64,000 nt of DNA from Gracilariopsis chorda (lineage: Eukaryota; Rhodophyta; Florideophyceae; Gracilariales; Gracilariaceae): NCBI GenBank assembly GCA_003194525.1, contig NBIV01000171.1, positions 117,905 through 181,904 of the forward strand, in the 5' to 3' direction. The notes below the pieces were generated by a model that was not told where the DNA came from, made no database searches, and saw only the letters and a program-made list of their open reading frames with translations. Numbering within the stretch: position 1 is the stretch's first letter; each line of letters opens with the position of its first letter. A program made the translations under genes and the position numbers. This document shows, in pieces, positions 61,505-64,000 of this stretch.

Positions 61505-64000
61505 CTCCTCCTCGAGTTCCTGGGTCAGACCAACCCTATCCATGATCAACTGTGCCATAGCAGGACTAAGTGGTTTAGTGAGTATGTCAGCATCATTGTC
61601 CTCACTTGCCACATTCCACAGTTATCACCTTGCTTTTTGACCAAGTCTCGGATAAAGTGTATCTTCACGTCAATGTGTTTGGCACGTCCGGAGGGCAACG
61701 CTCACCAATGGCCCATTCAATCGCACACTGGTTGTCTGAGCGTAGTGGAGTACTCTCATTAACCGGTATTCCACATTCCTCAAGTACTCGAGATATCCAC
61801 ATTAGCTCTTGACTTGCCATCACTAATGCGTAATACTCGGACTCGCCTGTAGACAATGCCACTGACGCCTGCTTACGCGCACCGTAGAAACAAGCACATG
61901 ACCCAAGTTTGATCATAAAGCCAGACAAAAGACTTGCGATCAGTGGTGTCACCAGCGTAATCAGAGTCTACATAACCATTGAGCAGCAGGTTACAGGTTG
62001 ATAAACAAGTCCATGGTGAGTAGTGCCACGTAAATACCTTAGCACGCGCTTCACCGCTCGATGACAATACCGAGTTGGTGCTTTCTGAAAGCGCGCTAGG
62101 ATAAGTACGGGTGCCAATATGTCCAAACGTGTCCGTAATGCCAGGTACAGCAGAGACCCGATCATCTGCTGATACAACTGGACTTCAAATGGGGACTTGT
62201 CCTCCTCCACATCAAGCGAGGAAAAGAAAGATTCTACCATTGGGCTTCGTGCAGGCTTGCTACATTCCAGTCCAAACCGACGTAACATGCCACTGACATA
62301 CAGCGGCTGTGCTAGTTTTACACCTAACAGTTGGCCATTGGAGTCCATGTTCCAGGTTAATTCAACACCAAGATACATTCTGATACGAGTCTCAACACGT
62401 AGGTCATACAGAGACTTGAGCTCCTCCACTATGTGGGAACGTTGTTCAGCAGTTGGCGTAAATATAAGAAGGTCATCTACGTATACCAAGATGTATGCGT
62501 ATGTGTTACCGGCTAATTTGCGCCTGAAGACACATGGTGCACTGGGTAATTCTTCAAAACCTATGCCTTTAATGTCTGTGCTGAACTTCGTATGCCATGC
62601 CAGATGAGCCTGCTTAAGCCCATATATAGCCTTTAGCAGTTTATAGCATCGTGACTTGAGACCAGGAATGCCACGCGGTGACATCACCCAAACGTCTTCC
62701 TTGAGGTCACCGTTCAGGAATGCGGTTTTAATATCCACCTGTGCAACAAAACATCTGCATGCACAATATCAGGTACAGGAACATGCGAACCAAGTTGAAC
62801 GAAACGACTGGTGCGTACGTCTCTAAGTAGTCCTGACCATATGTCTGGTGGTTGCCTCCAGCCACTATTCGAGCTCGAAATCGGTCAACGGAGTTGTCTG
62901 CGTCACGTTTCACCTTCAGAATGACATGCGTTGGTAGAGGCGCGGACTTTGGTGTGAGTCATCCGCAACCCATGTAGCCTTGTCTTCCAAGGATGTGAAC
63001 TCCTCATCGATAGCATGTAGCCATTGCTCTCTTTCAGTTGGGGGTGCGGAGAGTGCTTCCTTGAGTGTGGGATCATCACTCGTGGTAACCTTAACCTCCG
63101 ATTTGGCCGCGCCAGCCATATGCCACCAGCGTTGTGGTGCACGCCTAGTGCGACGAGGATAGCGTGACTGTGACTCAGAGTCGAGATTTGCTTGTTCAAT
63201 GTTCTCTGCATCACTCTCTGACCCCTCTTCGTTGCCGGAATTGTGGTCATCAGTAACAATATCTGGTGGTGCAGAGTTAGCAGTCACGTTTACAGGTGCC
63301 CCAGAATGGTCTATGCTGCCATTTTCGGATTCTGAAATGACGTCCGCAACATCGTCAACATAAAATTCTTCAGAGCTGGTGGAGCCTACATCATCCTCAG
63401 AACTATAAGTCGCATCTGATGCACTCTCGTCATCCATATAATTGCTTAGATACGGTACACCAGGGAACCTAGATTCATCAAAGGTGACATGACGCGACCT
63501 TACTATTCGAGGAATATCGTCGTCACCCGATATTAGGACCTCGTAAACACCATGCTCAAGAGTCTGCAAGTACACTCCCTCAAGTGCACGAGACTCGAAC
63601 TTGGTGCCCGGGTTCATTTTTAATACATATGCGGCACATCCAAATACTTTGATATACTTCAAAGAAGGCCTATTGTCAGTGACCAACACATACGGGGTCA
63701 CGCCAGTGGTGGAATGGGGCACTCTATTGCGAATATAAATCACATGTTTCAGTGCATATGGCCACAAACAGTCTGGTAAACTTGCTTGAATCAGCAAAGC
63801 TCGGGCAGCTTCCCCCATAGTGCGATTGATGCGCTCCGCAATAGCATTGTGTTGTGGGGTATACGGAGGAGAAAACGATACCTCCTGAAGACCATTGTCG
63901 GGATTGTGTTGCAAAGCAATATACTCTTCTGCGTTGTCAGAGTGCAGTTTTCGAATAAGCACATGCTCCCTCCAAGCTGTTTGAGCTTCTGCTTTACTCC
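61499..64000 (-). pseudogene. Family A pol with indels, runs off the window
   Basis: RNase H, RT and integrase in order, with indels near 61612, 61637, 61694, 61929, 61993, 62748, 62952 and 63967. YVDD, STGESEYYAL and IAERINRT are present. Continues beyond 64000. Confidence 0.88.

Noticed and set aside
1-64000. Envelope gene or other infectious-virus trait, CRISPR array, rRNA genes
   Set aside because: None seen. The elements have the copia order (integrase before RT) without any third ORF, and the repeats are LTRs, not short regularly spaced units.

Overview
This is a nuclear genome window from a eukaryote with many transposons. It shows spliceosomal-type intron signals, long single-frame retrotransposon polyproteins and a decayed Mot1/BTAF1 gene, and nothing prokaryotic. 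The species cannot be read from the sequence. An intron-poor protist or alga (for example a red alga or oomycete) fits, but that is inference. Almost every base belongs to a mobile element or its remains. I see no clearly intact host gene, no tRNA or rRNA gene, and no CRISPR array.

Region 1 (1-5428): two Ty1/copia fragments lie head to head, LTR against LTR, each followed by a gag-protease pseudogene. Region 2 (5429-18082): a 12.65-kb segment is bounded by a 21-bp inverted repeat. It holds a PIF/Harbinger-type transposase (left, + strand), a broken Mot1/BTAF1 SNF2-ATPase gene (middle), a LINE inside the Mot1 helicase domain, and an intron-containing unknown gene with a SAP-like motif (right, - strand). 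The copia sequences flanking this segment point in opposite directions.

Region 3 (18083-29853): copia copies include one with a distinct LTR (family C), one decayed full-length copy, a 70-bp micro-LTR with a 5-bp target duplication, and an internally deleted copia with an intact 667-codon ORF. Region 4 (29854-48171): a second copia lineage (family B) is present as separated halves, interleaved with family A elements. Large near-identical direct and inverted duplications link this region to region 3. Region 5 (48172-64000): one intact 1428-residue family A gag-pol ORF is followed by three further family A copies on the same strand. Each new LTR begins abruptly inside the previous element, as expected of serial nested insertion whose other halves lie beyond the window.

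The copia families share a primer-binding site matching the anticodon arm of initiator tRNA-Met, the half-tRNA priming known for Drosophila copia. They also share LTR blocks and a 5' leader with hairpins in the same order. The stems of those hairpins change by compensatory substitutions between copies, suggesting a structured retrotransposon RNA module. In family A the last pol codons double as the polypurine tract, and the LTR itself supplies the final Cys and stop codons.
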